Positions 21,938-30,759 of a stretch of 43,822 bases of DNA are shown one piece after another; the first letter of the stretch is position 1, and the number at the start of each line of letters is the position of its first letter. Location: NCBI GenBank assembly GCA_050260355.1, contig JBLNBZ010000025.1, forward strand, positions 1 through 43,822, written 5' to 3'. Below the pieces are notes generated by a model that did not search any database, was not told where the DNA came from, and saw nothing but the letters and a program-made list of their open reading frames with translations. This stretch comes from CADEFX01 sp050260355. Lineage in GTDB: Bacteria > Pseudomonadota > Alphaproteobacteria > Rhizobiales > Hyphomicrobiaceae. Both the position numbers and the translations under genes were made by a program.

Positions 21938-23263
21938 TCAGTCGAAGGTTCGCATCTGCGGCCTGCGCCTGGGCGTCAACATCAGATCGGTGATCGCCCA
22001 TACGAGCGCATCGAGACGATCCGGGCTCTTGCCTTGCGACAGGCCGTCGGCGCCGAAGGCGTACATCTGCGCCTCGAGCTCGGGCCATTCGCCGACGTGC
22101 AGCACGCGGCCCTCGGCATAGAGCGTGGACACGGGCTCGGCCCTGATCCACTTGCCGCGGCTCGCCTTGACGCTGCGGATCGGTACGCTGTCGTCGACCT
22201 GCTTGATGACACCGATGACGAGGTCTCCACCCTGGTTGGTCTCGGCGACGATGCGGTCGGCGGCATAGTCGCGGTAGGCGGCGACGGCGGCGCGCGCCCA
22301 CACGGCGGGCTCGCGGCCGCGGATGGTGCGATCGGCCATGACATAGGCGCGACCGTCCAAGCCGAGCCCTGCCACCACGATGCCGCACGCGTCCGATCCT
22401 GCGTTGGACGTCACCGGCGGGTCGACGGCGACGACGATGCGGCCGAGCTCGGGAGCAGCCTGCAGCCGGTGCGGCTCGATCATGTCACGCCGCCACAGGC
22501 CGCCCTCGCGCTGCTCGATGATCTCACCTTCGAGCTCCTGGCGGCCGAGCGCGGTTTTCCCGTAGCGCCGCATCATCTGCGTGACGAAGCCGGGCGCCAG
22601 ATTGGCGGTGTTGTCGATGGTGCGCACGCGGCTCGTCACCGTGGAGGCGTCGGCCAGCAGCTTCTTCAGGAGCTGGATGGGCCGCGGCGTGGTGGTGACG
22701 ACGGCTTGCGGCAGCGTTCCGAGCCGCAAGCCGAACTGCAGCATGTCCCAGGCGTAGTCGGGACGGCGCCACTTGGCGAGCTCGTCGCACCAGGCCGCAT
22801 CGAATTGCGGCCCTCTGAGGCTGTCGGGATCATCAGCGGCGAACATCTGCGCTACGGCACCGTTGGGCCACGTGATCTGGTTGTTCGAGACCTCGTAGTG
22901 CGGCCGCTGCCCGGGCGGATGCACGGTCAGCAATCCCGACACGCCTTCCACCATGACGCTGCGCACTTGCGCGATCGTCAGCCCCACGAGCGCAATGCGA
23001 CGCGCGGGGCCCCCTGGAACCTCGAGGCCGCCGAGCGCCTTGGCGCGGACCCACTCGGCGCCGGCGCGGGTCTTGCCCGAGCCGCGGCCGCCGAGGATGA
23101 GCCACGTCTGCCAAGGCTCGCCGCTCTCGGTCGCGGGCGGCGGGAGCTGATCGTCGCGGGCCCACACCGGCCAGTCGTGGACCAGACGGGCGACGAGATC
23201 GCCCGGGATCTCCGACAGGACTGCGGCGCGCGCCTCATTGCTGAGGCGGGAAAAGCCGCGCAA
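21938..23263 (-). CDS. Terminase large subunit, GTA g2-like
   Basis: The DNA packaging motor. The ATPase has Walker A GGRGSGKT (Lys64 with the start used here), AAWCDELAKW as Walker B and TTTPRPIQLL as coupling motif. The nuclease half has VVAVDPPVTS, AETNQGGDLV and DRLDALVWAITDL. GTA terminases begin about 60 residues before Walker A. This favours TTG at 23263; an ATG at 23404 would add 47 unrelated residues and overlap the small terminase by 170 nt. The true start is uncertain, the gene is not. Confidence 0.94.
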   Translation of the reverse strand: MRGFSRLSNEARAAVLSEIPGDLVARLVHDWPVWARDDQLPPPATESGEPWQTWLILGGRGSGKTRAGAEWVRAKALGGLEVPGGPARRIALVGLTIAQVRSVMVEGVSGLLTVHPPGQRPHYEVSNNQITWPNGAVAQMFAADDPDSLRGPQFDAAWCDELAKWRRPDYAWDMLQFGLRLGTLPQAVVTTTPRPIQLLKKLLADASTVTSRVRTIDNTANLAPGFVTQMMRRYGKTALGRQELEGEIIEQREGGLWRRDMIEPHRLQAAPELGRIVVAVDPPVTSNAGSDACGIVVAGLGLDGRAYVMADRTIRGREPAVWARAAVAAYRDYAADRIVAETNQGGDLVIGVIKQVDDSVPIRSVKASRGKWIRAEPVSTLYAEGRVLHVGEWPELEAQMYAFGADGLSQGKSPDRLDALVWAITDLMLTPRRRPQMRTFD

Positions 23264-23723
23264 GGCGCTCGACAAGCTCTCGGCGGTAGCGCTCCGTCTC
23301 CTCTGCGAAGGCCGCCGCGGCTGCTGTATCTCCCCGTCCGGCTGGGTTTTCGAGGTCAGATTCGTACTCCGAAAGCTTTCCGAGCTGAGTGATGAGGCCG
23401 CCAATGGTTCGTGCGTCGCGCTCGTGGTCGGCTGACGTCGACGCCCCCTTGCCTCTCAATGTGTCGTGTTCCATGCGGTGCTCCATCTGCTCGAGCTTGG
23501 TGGTGATGGCGTTGTAAAAGCGACGAAGGAGCCGCCGCCGCGCGGCGAGTGACTGTCTGGCCGGTGCTCGCGCGCCGCTGCGACGCCAGCCGTGCTTGCG
23601 AGACCGCTCGACGATGGCGTCGCGGCTCACCCCGGTGCTGGCGGCGATTTGCTCGTATGTCAGCTTGCGTGCGCGAACGAGGCGCTCGATCTCCTTCCAG
23701 TCGGCATTGGCCGATCTGGTCAT
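23235..23723 (-). CDS. Small terminase-like protein, GTA g1-like
   Basis: A 162-residue protein with an N-terminal helix-turn-helix (about 17-45, LTYEQIAASTGVSRDAIVER) and a long helical C-terminal half (EERYR-type, EETERYRRELVERLARL). This architecture fits a small terminase that binds DNA and stimulates the large subunit; GTA versions are expected to lack sequence-specific pac recognition. It is the first gene of the cluster and overlaps the start of the large terminase by about 29 nt. The region before it holds the likely cluster promoter. Confidence 0.85.
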   Translation of the reverse strand: MTRSANADWKEIERLVRARKLTYEQIAASTGVSRDAIVERSRKHGWRRSGARAPARQSLAARRRLLRRFYNAITTKLEQMEHRMEHDTLRGKGASTSADHERDARTIGGLITQLGKLSEYESDLENPAGRGDTAAAAAFAEETERYRRELVERLARLFPPQQ

Positions 23724-23811
23724 GTCGGTACCAGCTAGCTCGGATGATGTTGTCGGAAGGACAGCTCGCCGCGTCGTTCGGGGCGATCAGGCCCCCAGTT
23801 GCGACTGTGGC

Positions 23812-23863
23812 ATTATACAGGAACAGTACTTGAGCAGCGCAGCGCTGTCAACAGTTATTGTTG
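23812..23863 (-). promoter_or_regulatory. Putative promoter/operator of the GTA cluster
   Basis: An AT-rich island (about 23812-23935) in otherwise high-GC DNA, upstream of the first GTA gene. On the minus strand TTGACA (23846-23851) is followed after 17 nt by TACTGT (23823-23828), and a TATAAT (23812-23817) lies further down. An inverted repeat CAACA-GTTAT-TGTTG (23849-23863) overlaps the -35 and could be an operator. The palindrome AGTATACT lies upstream. This is pattern reading only. Confidence 0.4.
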
Positions 23864-23981
23864 TGTATGTAAGAATATATATGGAGTATACTTCAAGATA
23901 TACTTTGGCAATACATTCTAGCACGCCGGCACGAAGGCGGGGATAAGCGGCGCGCAAAATGCGAGCCGAGATGCCGTCGGC

Positions 23982-25793
23982 TCAGCTTGCGCTCGTTCCG
24001 GCACGCACCATGACAGCGACGTCGGAATAGGCGCTTACCAGCGGAGCAATCACCTTGTGCAAAGGCCCCTTTGAAATCAGCATGTCGTGCAGCACGAGGT
24101 AGTCGAGACCGGTGGCGAGGAAGCAGGCGGCCGCGTCGTGCGGCGTCTCGACCATCGGTTCCCCTTTGACGTTGAACGAGGTGTTGATCAGCACCGGCAC
24201 GCCCGTGATCGCCTCGAACGCCTTCAACAGGTCGTAGAGACGCGGGTTCGTCTCCCGGCACACGGTCTGCACCCGCGCGGTGCCGTCGACATGAACCACG
24301 GCGGGGATCTTGCCCTGCCATTCGGGACGCACGCGCTTGGCGATCAGCATGAAGGGAGAGTCTTCGTCACCCTCGAAAATCTCTCTCGCGCGCTCGGCAA
24401 GGACGATCGGCGCGAATGGGCGAAACGGCTGGCGATGCTTGACCCGCTTGTTCAGGATGTCCTTCATCTCAGCCTTGCGCGGGTCGGCCAGGATGCTGCG
24501 ATTGCCGAGCGCACGCGGGCCGAACTCGGAGCGGCCCTGAAACCAGCCCACGACGTTGCCTTGCGCAAGCACCTGCGCGGTCTCACGGCAGATGTCGTCG
24601 CAGCGCGTACGTCTGGTCTCCAGGCGGAAGATGGCCCTGTCGGTGGCGTCGCGGACATCCTCGGCCGTGTAGTCGATGCCAAGATACGCGTGGTTCATGA
24701 CGAACGTGCGTGGACGTTGGCGGAGGGCCAAATGCCCGTAAAGAGCGCAGCCGATGGCAATGCCGTCGTCGCCGGCAGCAGGTTGGATCCATACGTTCTC
24801 AAATCCTGCCTCGCGCGCAATGCGTCCGTTGGCGACACAATTCAAAGCCACGCCGCCGGCCATGCAAAGATTGCGGGCGCCGGTGGTTTCGCGCAGCCAC
24901 CTGGCCCGGGCGAGCAGCACCTTCTCGGTGTCATCCTGAACCCGCCACGCCAAATCTTCCCAGTGCCGCATGTGCGGGCTGTCTTCCCATTTCTTTCCGC
25001 TATCGATAAGCCATGGCTTGTTGAAATCGCCGGTCCATTCCGGAACCGTCAGCACACCGCCATCAATATGCATCAATGGGCTGATTTGCTCGGGTCGACC
25101 ATAAGGCGCCAGACCCATTAATTCACCGCATTTGTTCCAATCACCGAAAACATAAGTGGAGGCGCGGCTATAAAGAGCGCCAAGTCCCGGCATGTTGAAG
25201 AATTCATCGCTGAGAAAGCCGCGACTGGGCTCCAGCCAGACTTTCTTCAGCGCCTCGATATCTGAGCCTGAAAACCGATAGTAGCTTTCGGACTCTCGGG
25301 CGAGTGGGGAGGCTCGATCCTCGGGCGGATAGTCCTCCATGACGTCGCTGGCGTAACTGCCCACGCCATCCACCACCATGATGACACCCTCGTCGAAAGG
25401 GCAGGCGGCAAAGGCGCTGTAGGCGTGCGCGATGTGATGCGAGAGTGTCGCCAGCCTGTCGGCGCCGAGGCAAGATATGGGGCTTTCGGCTGCCTGTTTG
25501 CGCTCCTCCTCGGACAGGAAAGCCGGCATGTCCTGATAGGCGAGGCGCCGCTCCATCTCCTCCACCGGCAGGATGTAACAGTTGCGCACGACCAGACCGA
25601 CGTCATCGAGCGTGATGCTTTCCGCGTCCAGGCAATAGTCGATCACCTCCTGATGAAAGCCGGAGGCGTGCTTGATGCGGGTGATGCGTTCCTTGGCGAT
25701 CGCGAACGCAATTTCGCCATCGCGAAGAAGGCATGCGCTGACATCGTGGTCGTATGTATTCAACCCGAGGATATAGTCGTGTTTCTTTGGCAT
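23982..25793 (-). CDS. Carbamoyltransferase, NodU/CmcH family
   Basis: A 603-residue enzyme transferring a carbamoyl group from carbamoyl phosphate, via carbamoyl-AMP, to a hydroxyl of a sugar or other acceptor. The N-terminal Kae1-like half has ILGLNTYDHDVSACLL, LSHHIAHAYSAF, VVDGVGSYASD and MAGGVALNCVANGR. The C-terminal half has WFQGRSEFGPRALGNRSILA, RPFAPIVL and LINTSFNVKGEPMVETP. All domain landmarks are present. The ATG at 25793 starts at PKKHDYILGL; 31 further codons upstream are unlike the family. The acceptor is unknown: no nod or polysaccharide genes are near. It lies 258 nt upstream of the GTA cluster, same strand. Confidence 0.94.
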   Translation of the reverse strand: MPKKHDYILGLNTYDHDVSACLLRDGEIAFAIAKERITRIKHASGFHQEVIDYCLDAESITLDDVGLVVRNCYILPVEEMERRLAYQDMPAFLSEEERKQAAESPISCLGADRLATLSHHIAHAYSAFAACPFDEGVIMVVDGVGSYASDVMEDYPPEDRASPLARESESYYRFSGSDIEALKKVWLEPSRGFLSDEFFNMPGLGALYSRASTYVFGDWNKCGELMGLAPYGRPEQISPLMHIDGGVLTVPEWTGDFNKPWLIDSGKKWEDSPHMRHWEDLAWRVQDDTEKVLLARARWLRETTGARNLCMAGGVALNCVANGRIAREAGFENVWIQPAAGDDGIAIGCALYGHLALRQRPRTFVMNHAYLGIDYTAEDVRDATDRAIFRLETRRTRCDDICRETAQVLAQGNVVGWFQGRSEFGPRALGNRSILADPRKAEMKDILNKRVKHRQPFRPFAPIVLAERAREIFEGDEDSPFMLIAKRVRPEWQGKIPAVVHVDGTARVQTVCRETNPRLYDLLKAFEAITGVPVLINTSFNVKGEPMVETPHDAAACFLATGLDYLVLHDMLISKGPLHKVIAPLVSAYSDVAVMVRAGTSAS

Positions 25794-26108
25794 CGGGGTA
25801 TCTATACCGGGGTTGAGAGCTGATATCGGCGGGTTGCAGCCCAGCGGAACGGTTGCAGTTCCAACCGACGGAGCCGCACAGAGCATGAAGGAATAGTGTT
25901 AACGCGCGGCATTAAAACGGCACGCTCGCTTCATTTCCTACCTCGGCATTTGCAATATCGCCGGGAAGTTGCTTGACCGTTCGCCTTCTGATGTTAGCTT
26001 TGCCGCCTGCTCGAGCGCTGCGATGCGGCTGCAAGCGCTCCTGCGGACGCGGATTTCGGCGACCAGGCGTCGCGAGCATCGGCAATCGAGACACGAGGAG
26101 GCGACGCA
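25794..26108. other. 315-nt divergent intergenic region
   Basis: Between the carbamoyltransferase (minus) and the Arg-Gly protein gene (plus). It holds the Shine-Dalgarno GAGGAGG for the latter (ending 7 nt before its ATG) and presumably both promoters. No gene or repeat was recognised. Confidence 0.5.
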
Positions 26109-26417
26109 ATGGCCGGCAACAGTGGAATTGGCCGAAAGCTCCTGACCAAGGCGCTGGCGGCGGCAGCACTGATCGGGGTCTACCTCGTGGGCAGCATTGC
26201 TGGAACGGGTCTCGTGATGGCGACGGGCACCTCGGCTGCGCAGGCGCGCGGGCGCGGTCGCGGCAGAGGACGTGGACGCGGGCGCGGCAGGGGTCGCGGT
26301 ATTTATTTCGGCGTCGTTCCGGTTGTCGCCTGCTCGATCGTGCGCAGCGAATGTGCCAGCATCTACGGCTGGCGCACGGGCCGGTTCTATCGCTGCGTCA
26401 TACGCCGCGGCTGCTAG
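26109..26417 (+). CDS. Small secreted protein with an Arg-Gly dipeptide repeat
   Basis: A 102-residue protein. An N-terminal hydrophobic signal segment (about 14-40) ends at TSAAQA, a good signal-peptidase site. A run of about nine Arg-Gly pairs follows, then a Cys-containing C-terminus (VVACSIV, SECAS, YRCVI, RGC: four cysteines, perhaps two disulfides). The start has an excellent Shine-Dalgarno (GAGGAGG, 7 nt). A perfect hairpin terminator follows 30 nt after the stop. The mature protein would be small and very basic. No family recognised; roles in binding DNA, LPS or cell wall are only guesses. Confidence 0.8.
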   Translation: MAGNSGIGRKLLTKALAAAALIGVYLVGSIAGTGLVMATGTSAAQARGRGRGRGRGRGRGRGRGIYFGVVPVVACSIVRSECASIYGWRTGRFYRCVIRRGC

Positions 26418-26447
26418 GACCTCCAGGCCTCCAACCCTGAACATGAC

Positions 26448-26470
26448 AAAGGGCGGATTCTCCGCCCTTT
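26448..26470. terminator. Bidirectional terminator between convergent genes
   Basis: AAAGGGCGGA-TTC-TCCGCCCTTT, a perfect 10-bp stem with a 3-nt loop, flanked by A-rich and T-rich ends. It lies between the Arg-Gly protein gene and the convergent YcgN gene and can serve both. Confidence 0.85.
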
Positions 26471-26528
26471 CATATTCGTGGGGGGGCGCGGCGAGATCGC
26501 TGCCATCGAAGGGCGGCGAGGGCCGACA

Positions 26529-26990
26529 TCAGCCGCCCGAGGCGCCTGCCGAGCCTATGATGTAGCGCTCCAGCGCAGAGGGCTTCACACCGGCCTCGCT
26601 GCGCGCCAGATGCCGGACGGAGACGCCGGCGTCGTGCACCGTCTCGGGCGAGCCCGAGACGAGGGGATGCCACCAATAGAGGTCCCGGCCCTCGGCCACG
26701 AGGCGATAAGCGCAGGTTTCGGGCAGCCAGTGCAAGGAGCGAACGCTTGCCGCATCCACCGACACGCAATCCGGCATGCGGGCCCGGCGGTTGGCGTAGT
26801 CCGAGCAGCGGCAGGAGCCGATGTCCAGGAGGCTGCAGGCCAGCCGTGTCACATAGCAGTGGCCCGTATCCTCGTCCTCGAGCTTGACGAGGCAGCAGCG
26901 CCCGCAGCCGTCGCAAAGCGACTCCCACTCCTGGGGAGAGAGCTCCTCAAGCGACTTTGATCGCCAGAACGGCTGGCTTTCGCAACTCAA
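26529..26990 (-). CDS. YcgN family cysteine cluster protein (UPF0260, YkgJ type)
   Basis: A 153-residue protein with the conserved cysteine pattern CDGCGRCC near the N-terminus, then LEDEDTGHCYVTRLACSLLD and SCRCSDYANR, thought to bind a metal or Fe-S centre. The function is unknown. Family members start close to FWRSKSLEELSPQEWESLC; the best start is TTG at 26990, with GAGAGG 5 nt upstream. Frames further upstream give unrelated sequence. It is convergent with the Arg-Gly gene and divergent from the PBP gene (222 nt). Confidence 0.9.
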   Translation of the reverse strand: MSCESQPFWRSKSLEELSPQEWESLCDGCGRCCLVKLEDEDTGHCYVTRLACSLLDIGSCRCSDYANRRARMPDCVSVDAASVRSLHWLPETCAYRLVAEGRDLYWWHPLVSGSPETVHDAGVSVRHLARSEAGVKPSALERYIIGSAGASGG

Positions 26991-27212
26991 CGGAACCTCT
27001 CGCGTTTCAGGGGCCTCGGGTGATAAATAACCACAATTTGGCGATCTCTTCGATTCGATGATAGCTGGAAGGCGCGATTTGCGGCCCGCGTGCGGTCTGC
27101 ACGTGCGGAATCTGCGTACCGTGCAAGAGCGGGCGTGGGCAGTACCATGCGTTCGTAGGCCTGTCACACTGCGGGCCGTGGCCAAGGTGTAGCGGCTTCG
27201 AGGACGGGACGC

Positions 27213-29549
27213 GTGAGCGACTGGTTCTTCAGACAGAAGCGAAACGGGTTCATCAACTGGCTCGGCATCGATTCATGGATCGATTCGACCCTGGCGGGGA
27301 CCTGGGTGTCGATGGTGGACCGGTGGAACGCCGCCGCCAGCTTCTTTGCGCGGTTCCGCCTGAGTGGGTGGAAGCGGCTGCTCAACGAGGCCGCATCGGA
27401 GGGATTGACTCTGTGCGCCGGCGGTTTCGTCGTCATGTACGCGCTGGCGCTGCCGGCATTTATGGAGATCGATGAGGGCAAGGCTCTCAAGACGGGTAAG
27501 TTCGCGGTCAAGTTTCTCGATCGCAACGGCAAGGAGATCGGCCAGCGCGGCATTCTGCAGAACGACGCGATATCGCTGGACGAGATTCCAGACTACCTGA
27601 TCAAGGCGACGCTTGCGACCGAGGACCGGCGCTTCTTCGAGCATTTCGGCATCGACGTGTTGGGCACGATCCGCGCCCTCATCGAGAACGCGCGCGCCGG
27701 GGAGACGGTGCAGGGCGGCTCGACCATCACACAGCAGCTCGCCAAGAACATCTTCCTGTCGTCCGAGCGCTCACTCCAGCGCAAGATCAAGGAGCTGTTC
27801 CTGGCGTTCTGGCTGGAGTCGCGGTTTACCAAGCGCGAGATTCTGAAGATGTACTTCGACCGCGCCTACATGGGCGGCGGCGCGTTCGGCGTGGAGGCGG
27901 CCAGTCAGTTCTACTTCGGCAAGTCGGTGAAGAACATCACGCTGGCGGAGGCAGCCGTGCTCGCCGGCCTGTTCAAGGCGCCGACCAAGTATGCGCCGCA
28001 CGTCGATCTGCCGGCGTCGCGAGCGCGCGCCAACGAGGTGCTGACGAATATGGTGGAGGCCGGCTACATGACGGCGGGTCAAGTCCACGCCGCACGCCTC
28101 AACCCGGCAACCCCCGTCGAGACGCGGCCGACGCATAGCCCCGACTGGTTTCTGGATTGGGCGTTCGAGGAGATTCAGCGGATCGCCGAAGGGCGCGGGC
28201 AATATGTGCTGACCGCACGCACGACCGTCGATCTCGGACTGCAGCAGGCCGCCGAGCAGGCGCTGGTCTCCACTATCCGTCAGTACGGCCGCGCGCAGAA
28301 TGCGCGTTCGGGCGCCATGGTCGCCATGGAGCCGGATGGCGCCGTTCGCGCGCTTGTCGGCGGCCTCGACTATGACGAAAGCCAGTTCAATCGCGCCACG
28401 CACGCGCGCCGCCAGCCCGGCTCCTCGTTCAAGCTCTATGTCTACGCCAACGCCATGGAGCAAGGATTGACGCCGAGGACAACCGTCAGAGACGCCCCCG
28501 TGAGCTGCGGGAACTGGTCGCCGAAGAACTATGATGGCGGCAGCGGCGGTGGCGGCAGCATGCCGGCTGCCGTGGCGTTTGCGAAATCGCTGAACACGGT
28601 GGCGGTGGACCTGTCGCTGAAGTACGACCGCGACAAGGTCGTAGAGCTGACGCGCCGGCTCGGCGTCGACGGTGTGCGCAAGACCTGCTCGATGGCACTG
28701 GGCGACACCGGCATCATCCCGCTGCAACATACGGCGGCATTCGGGACGTTCGCCAACGGCGGCGTGCTGACGCGCCCTTATGCCATCCTCGACATCTACA
28801 CGTCGCGGGGAGAGCTGATCTACAGCCACGATAGGGACGAGCCGCCGGCGCCTCAGGTCATCTCGCGCCGCGTCGCGGAGCAGATGAACCAGATGATGCA
28901 TCAGGTCGTCACCGACGGCACGGGCAGGCGTGCGCAGCTCGACTTCACCATCACCGCAGGCAAGACCGGAACCAGCTCGAGCTATCGCGATGCCTGGTTC
29001 GTCGGCTTCAGCGGCCAATACGTGACCGGCGTGTGGATCGGCAACGACGACTACCGGCCGATGCACAATGTCACCGGCGGCACCATTCCGGCGATGGCCT
29101 GGCACAACTTCATGGCGGTCGCGCACACGAGCATGGACATTCCGCAGATCCCGGGTCTGCCGCTGCATCCCGTGCAGATCGCCGAGCGGCAGAAGCTGGA
29201 GGAGCAACGGCGCGCGCAGGCCTCGCAGGGACGCGACCAGCCGATCGCATCAAGCACAACGGACGGAGCGCAGAAACGCTCGCACAGCTTGATGTCGGAC
29301 CGGACACGCGAGGCGTTGAAGAAGGTGGCCCAGGCGCTCAGAGCGGCAGGAGGGCTGCCGCCGGAGCCTGCCACCTCACCCCAGGGCGAGCCGGCGCGCA
29401 GCGATCGACGCGCCGAGATCCCGGAGAGCGGTGGCGCCAGCACCCTTTCGAGCGCTACGGTGACGCGGAGCGAGGCGCCCATCCCAGCCGGGCCAAACGG
29501 CGGCCAGCCGTCGTCATCGACGTCTCCGGCTTACCGCAGGAAGCACTGA
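27213..29549 (+). CDS. Penicillin-binding protein 1A family peptidoglycan synthase
   Basis: A 778-residue bifunctional class A PBP. One membrane anchor lies at about 66-85. The GT51 transglycosylase has Glu137 in ATEDRRFFEHFGID, then QGGSTITQQLAKNIFLS from residue 167. The transpeptidase has Ser404 in PGSSFK, SLN at 459-461 and KTGTSS from 584. The last 110 residues are a Ser/Pro/Ala-rich, probably disordered, tail. The start is GTG. It is followed closely (28 nt) by the DUF1214 gene. Complete and apparently functional. Confidence 0.95.
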   Translation: MSDWFFRQKRNGFINWLGIDSWIDSTLAGTWVSMVDRWNAAASFFARFRLSGWKRLLNEAASEGLTLCAGGFVVMYALALPAFMEIDEGKALKTGKFAVKFLDRNGKEIGQRGILQNDAISLDEIPDYLIKATLATEDRRFFEHFGIDVLGTIRALIENARAGETVQGGSTITQQLAKNIFLSSERSLQRKIKELFLAFWLESRFTKREILKMYFDRAYMGGGAFGVEAASQFYFGKSVKNITLAEAAVLAGLFKAPTKYAPHVDLPASRARANEVLTNMVEAGYMTAGQVHAARLNPATPVETRPTHSPDWFLDWAFEEIQRIAEGRGQYVLTARTTVDLGLQQAAEQALVSTIRQYGRAQNARSGAMVAMEPDGAVRALVGGLDYDESQFNRATHARRQPGSSFKLYVYANAMEQGLTPRTTVRDAPVSCGNWSPKNYDGGSGGGGSMPAAVAFAKSLNTVAVDLSLKYDRDKVVELTRRLGVDGVRKTCSMALGDTGIIPLQHTAAFGTFANGGVLTRPYAILDIYTSRGELIYSHDRDEPPAPQVISRRVAEQMNQMMHQVVTDGTGRRAQLDFTITAGKTGTSSSYRDAWFVGFSGQYVTGVWIGNDDYRPMHNVTGGTIPAMAWHNFMAVAHTSMDIPQIPGLPLHPVQIAERQKLEEQRRAQASQGRDQPIASSTTDGAQKRSHSLMSDRTREALKKVAQALRAAGGLPPEPATSPQGEPARSDRRAEIPESGGASTLSSATVTRSEAPIPAGPNGGQPSSSTSPAYRRKH

Positions 29550-29577
29550 ACGCGCGAGCGATCGAGGAAGGTGGAAC

Positions 29578-30153
29578 GTGATCGCGAGGATGGTGCTGTT
29601 CGTGCTCATCGCCGTTGGTGGGGGCCTCGGCTCGAGCTGGTACATGATCGAGAAGGGCTCGGCCCTGACGACGCGGTCACACGGACCCTGGGTCATGTGG
29701 ACGGCGGCGGGCCGATCCGACGCCGACCCCTATACGCGCGCCCACTTCGCGCGACGCGGCGTGCTGCCGGTGACCTCGACGATCGCCCTCACGTACGAGG
29801 CCGCCAAGGACAATGACGGACAGCCCCTCTATGGCAACTGCGACTATGCCGTCGAGGGCGAGGAGCCGGCCGCCGCGTGGTGGAGCCTGTCGGTTTACGA
29901 CGACCAGGGACGGCTGATCCCCAATCCCGCCGAGCGATACTCCTTCAACAGCGCCACCCTGATGCGCGGCTCGGGTCCCCGCTTCCTGATCACGCTGGCG
30001 CCCAGCGCGCGACCGGGCAACTGGCTGCCGACCGGAGGCACGCGCCGCCTGACGCTGGTGCTCAACGTCGAGGAGCCGCAAGCTGCGGGCGCGACCCTCG
30101 ACGTGCCCGAGCTCGTCAAGCTGCCTGACATCCGGAAGGTGGCGTGCCTATGA
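29578..30153 (+). CDS. DUF1214 domain protein
   Basis: A 191-residue protein with an N-terminal membrane segment (about 2-22, IARMVLFVLIAVGGGLGSSW) and a DUF1214 core: YGNCDYAVEGEEPAAAWWSL, VYDDQGRLIPNPAERYSFNS and the C-terminal LPDIRKVACL. The function of the domain is unknown. It starts with GTG 28 nt after the PBP gene and overlaps the next gene by an ATGA, so the three genes are probably cotranscribed, which suggests a cell-envelope role. Confidence 0.85.
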   Translation: MIARMVLFVLIAVGGGLGSSWYMIEKGSALTTRSHGPWVMWTAAGRSDADPYTRAHFARRGVLPVTSTIALTYEAAKDNDGQPLYGNCDYAVEGEEPAAAWWSLSVYDDQGRLIPNPAERYSFNSATLMRGSGPRFLITLAPSARPGNWLPTGGTRRLTLVLNVEEPQAAGATLDVPELVKLPDIRKVACL

Positions 30154-30731
30154 TCAAGGAAGTGCGCGAGCGCGTGAGTTGGCAGATCGTGGCGCTCGCG
30201 CTCGTGTGCGCCGGCATCGTGCACATCGCGGCAACGCTGCTCGTGCCCCAGCTTGCCACGCGCGGCGCCGTGCAGGTGCTGCTGACGGATCTGCCGGTGA
30301 ACAAGATGCAGGTGCTACCGCCGGTCAGCGCACAAAAGCAGTTGCTGCCCTTCATGAATCCCGACACGCGGCTGGCGGTGTGCCGCTACGATATCAGCAG
30401 CGGGCCTGTGACCATCAAGGCGCTGCTTCCGGAGAAGGGCTGGAGTCTCGACCTCTACACGCCCAATGGCGACAATTTTTATGCCATTCCGGCCCAGGAT
30501 CTGCGCCGCGCGGAGGTGAGCTTCGTGCTCGTGCCGCCGACCGAGCGCTCCCGCGGCTTTATCAATTTCGGGCGCCCGACCGAGATGAAAGTGTCGGAAA
30601 TCACAGTTCCCCAGAGCCAAGGCCTCGTCGTCGTTCGCGCGACGCTCAGAGGGCAGTCCTATGCGCGGGAGCTGGAGGCGCAGCTCGCGCTCGCTTCTTG
30701 CGGACTACAGCGCACGGCGGCGCAGCAATGA
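30150..30731 (+). CDS. DUF1254-like membrane-anchored protein
   Basis: A 193-residue protein with a membrane anchor (about 12-33, QIVALALVCAGIVHIAATLL) and a soluble domain resembling DUF1254 (LPFMNPDTRLAVCRYDISSG, GWSLDLYTPNGDNFYAI). DUF1254 and DUF1214 are usually fused in one protein; here they are adjacent genes. The ATG at 30150 overlaps the DUF1214 stop (ATGA); a GTG at 30144 is an alternative. The last residues include a single Cys. Function unknown. Confidence 0.75.
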   Translation: MIKEVRERVSWQIVALALVCAGIVHIAATLLVPQLATRGAVQVLLTDLPVNKMQVLPPVSAQKQLLPFMNPDTRLAVCRYDISSGPVTIKALLPEKGWSLDLYTPNGDNFYAIPAQDLRRAEVSFVLVPPTERSRGFINFGRPTEMKVSEITVPQSQGLVVVRATLRGQSYARELEAQLALASCGLQRTAAQQ

Positions 30732-30759
30732 GGGGCAGCGATTCGGCACGGATGCGCGA

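Noticed and set aside
5388..23723. An ordinary integrated prophage
   Set aside because: No integrase, repressor, replication gene, tRNA or att repeat is present, and gene order and the short tape measure follow GTA.
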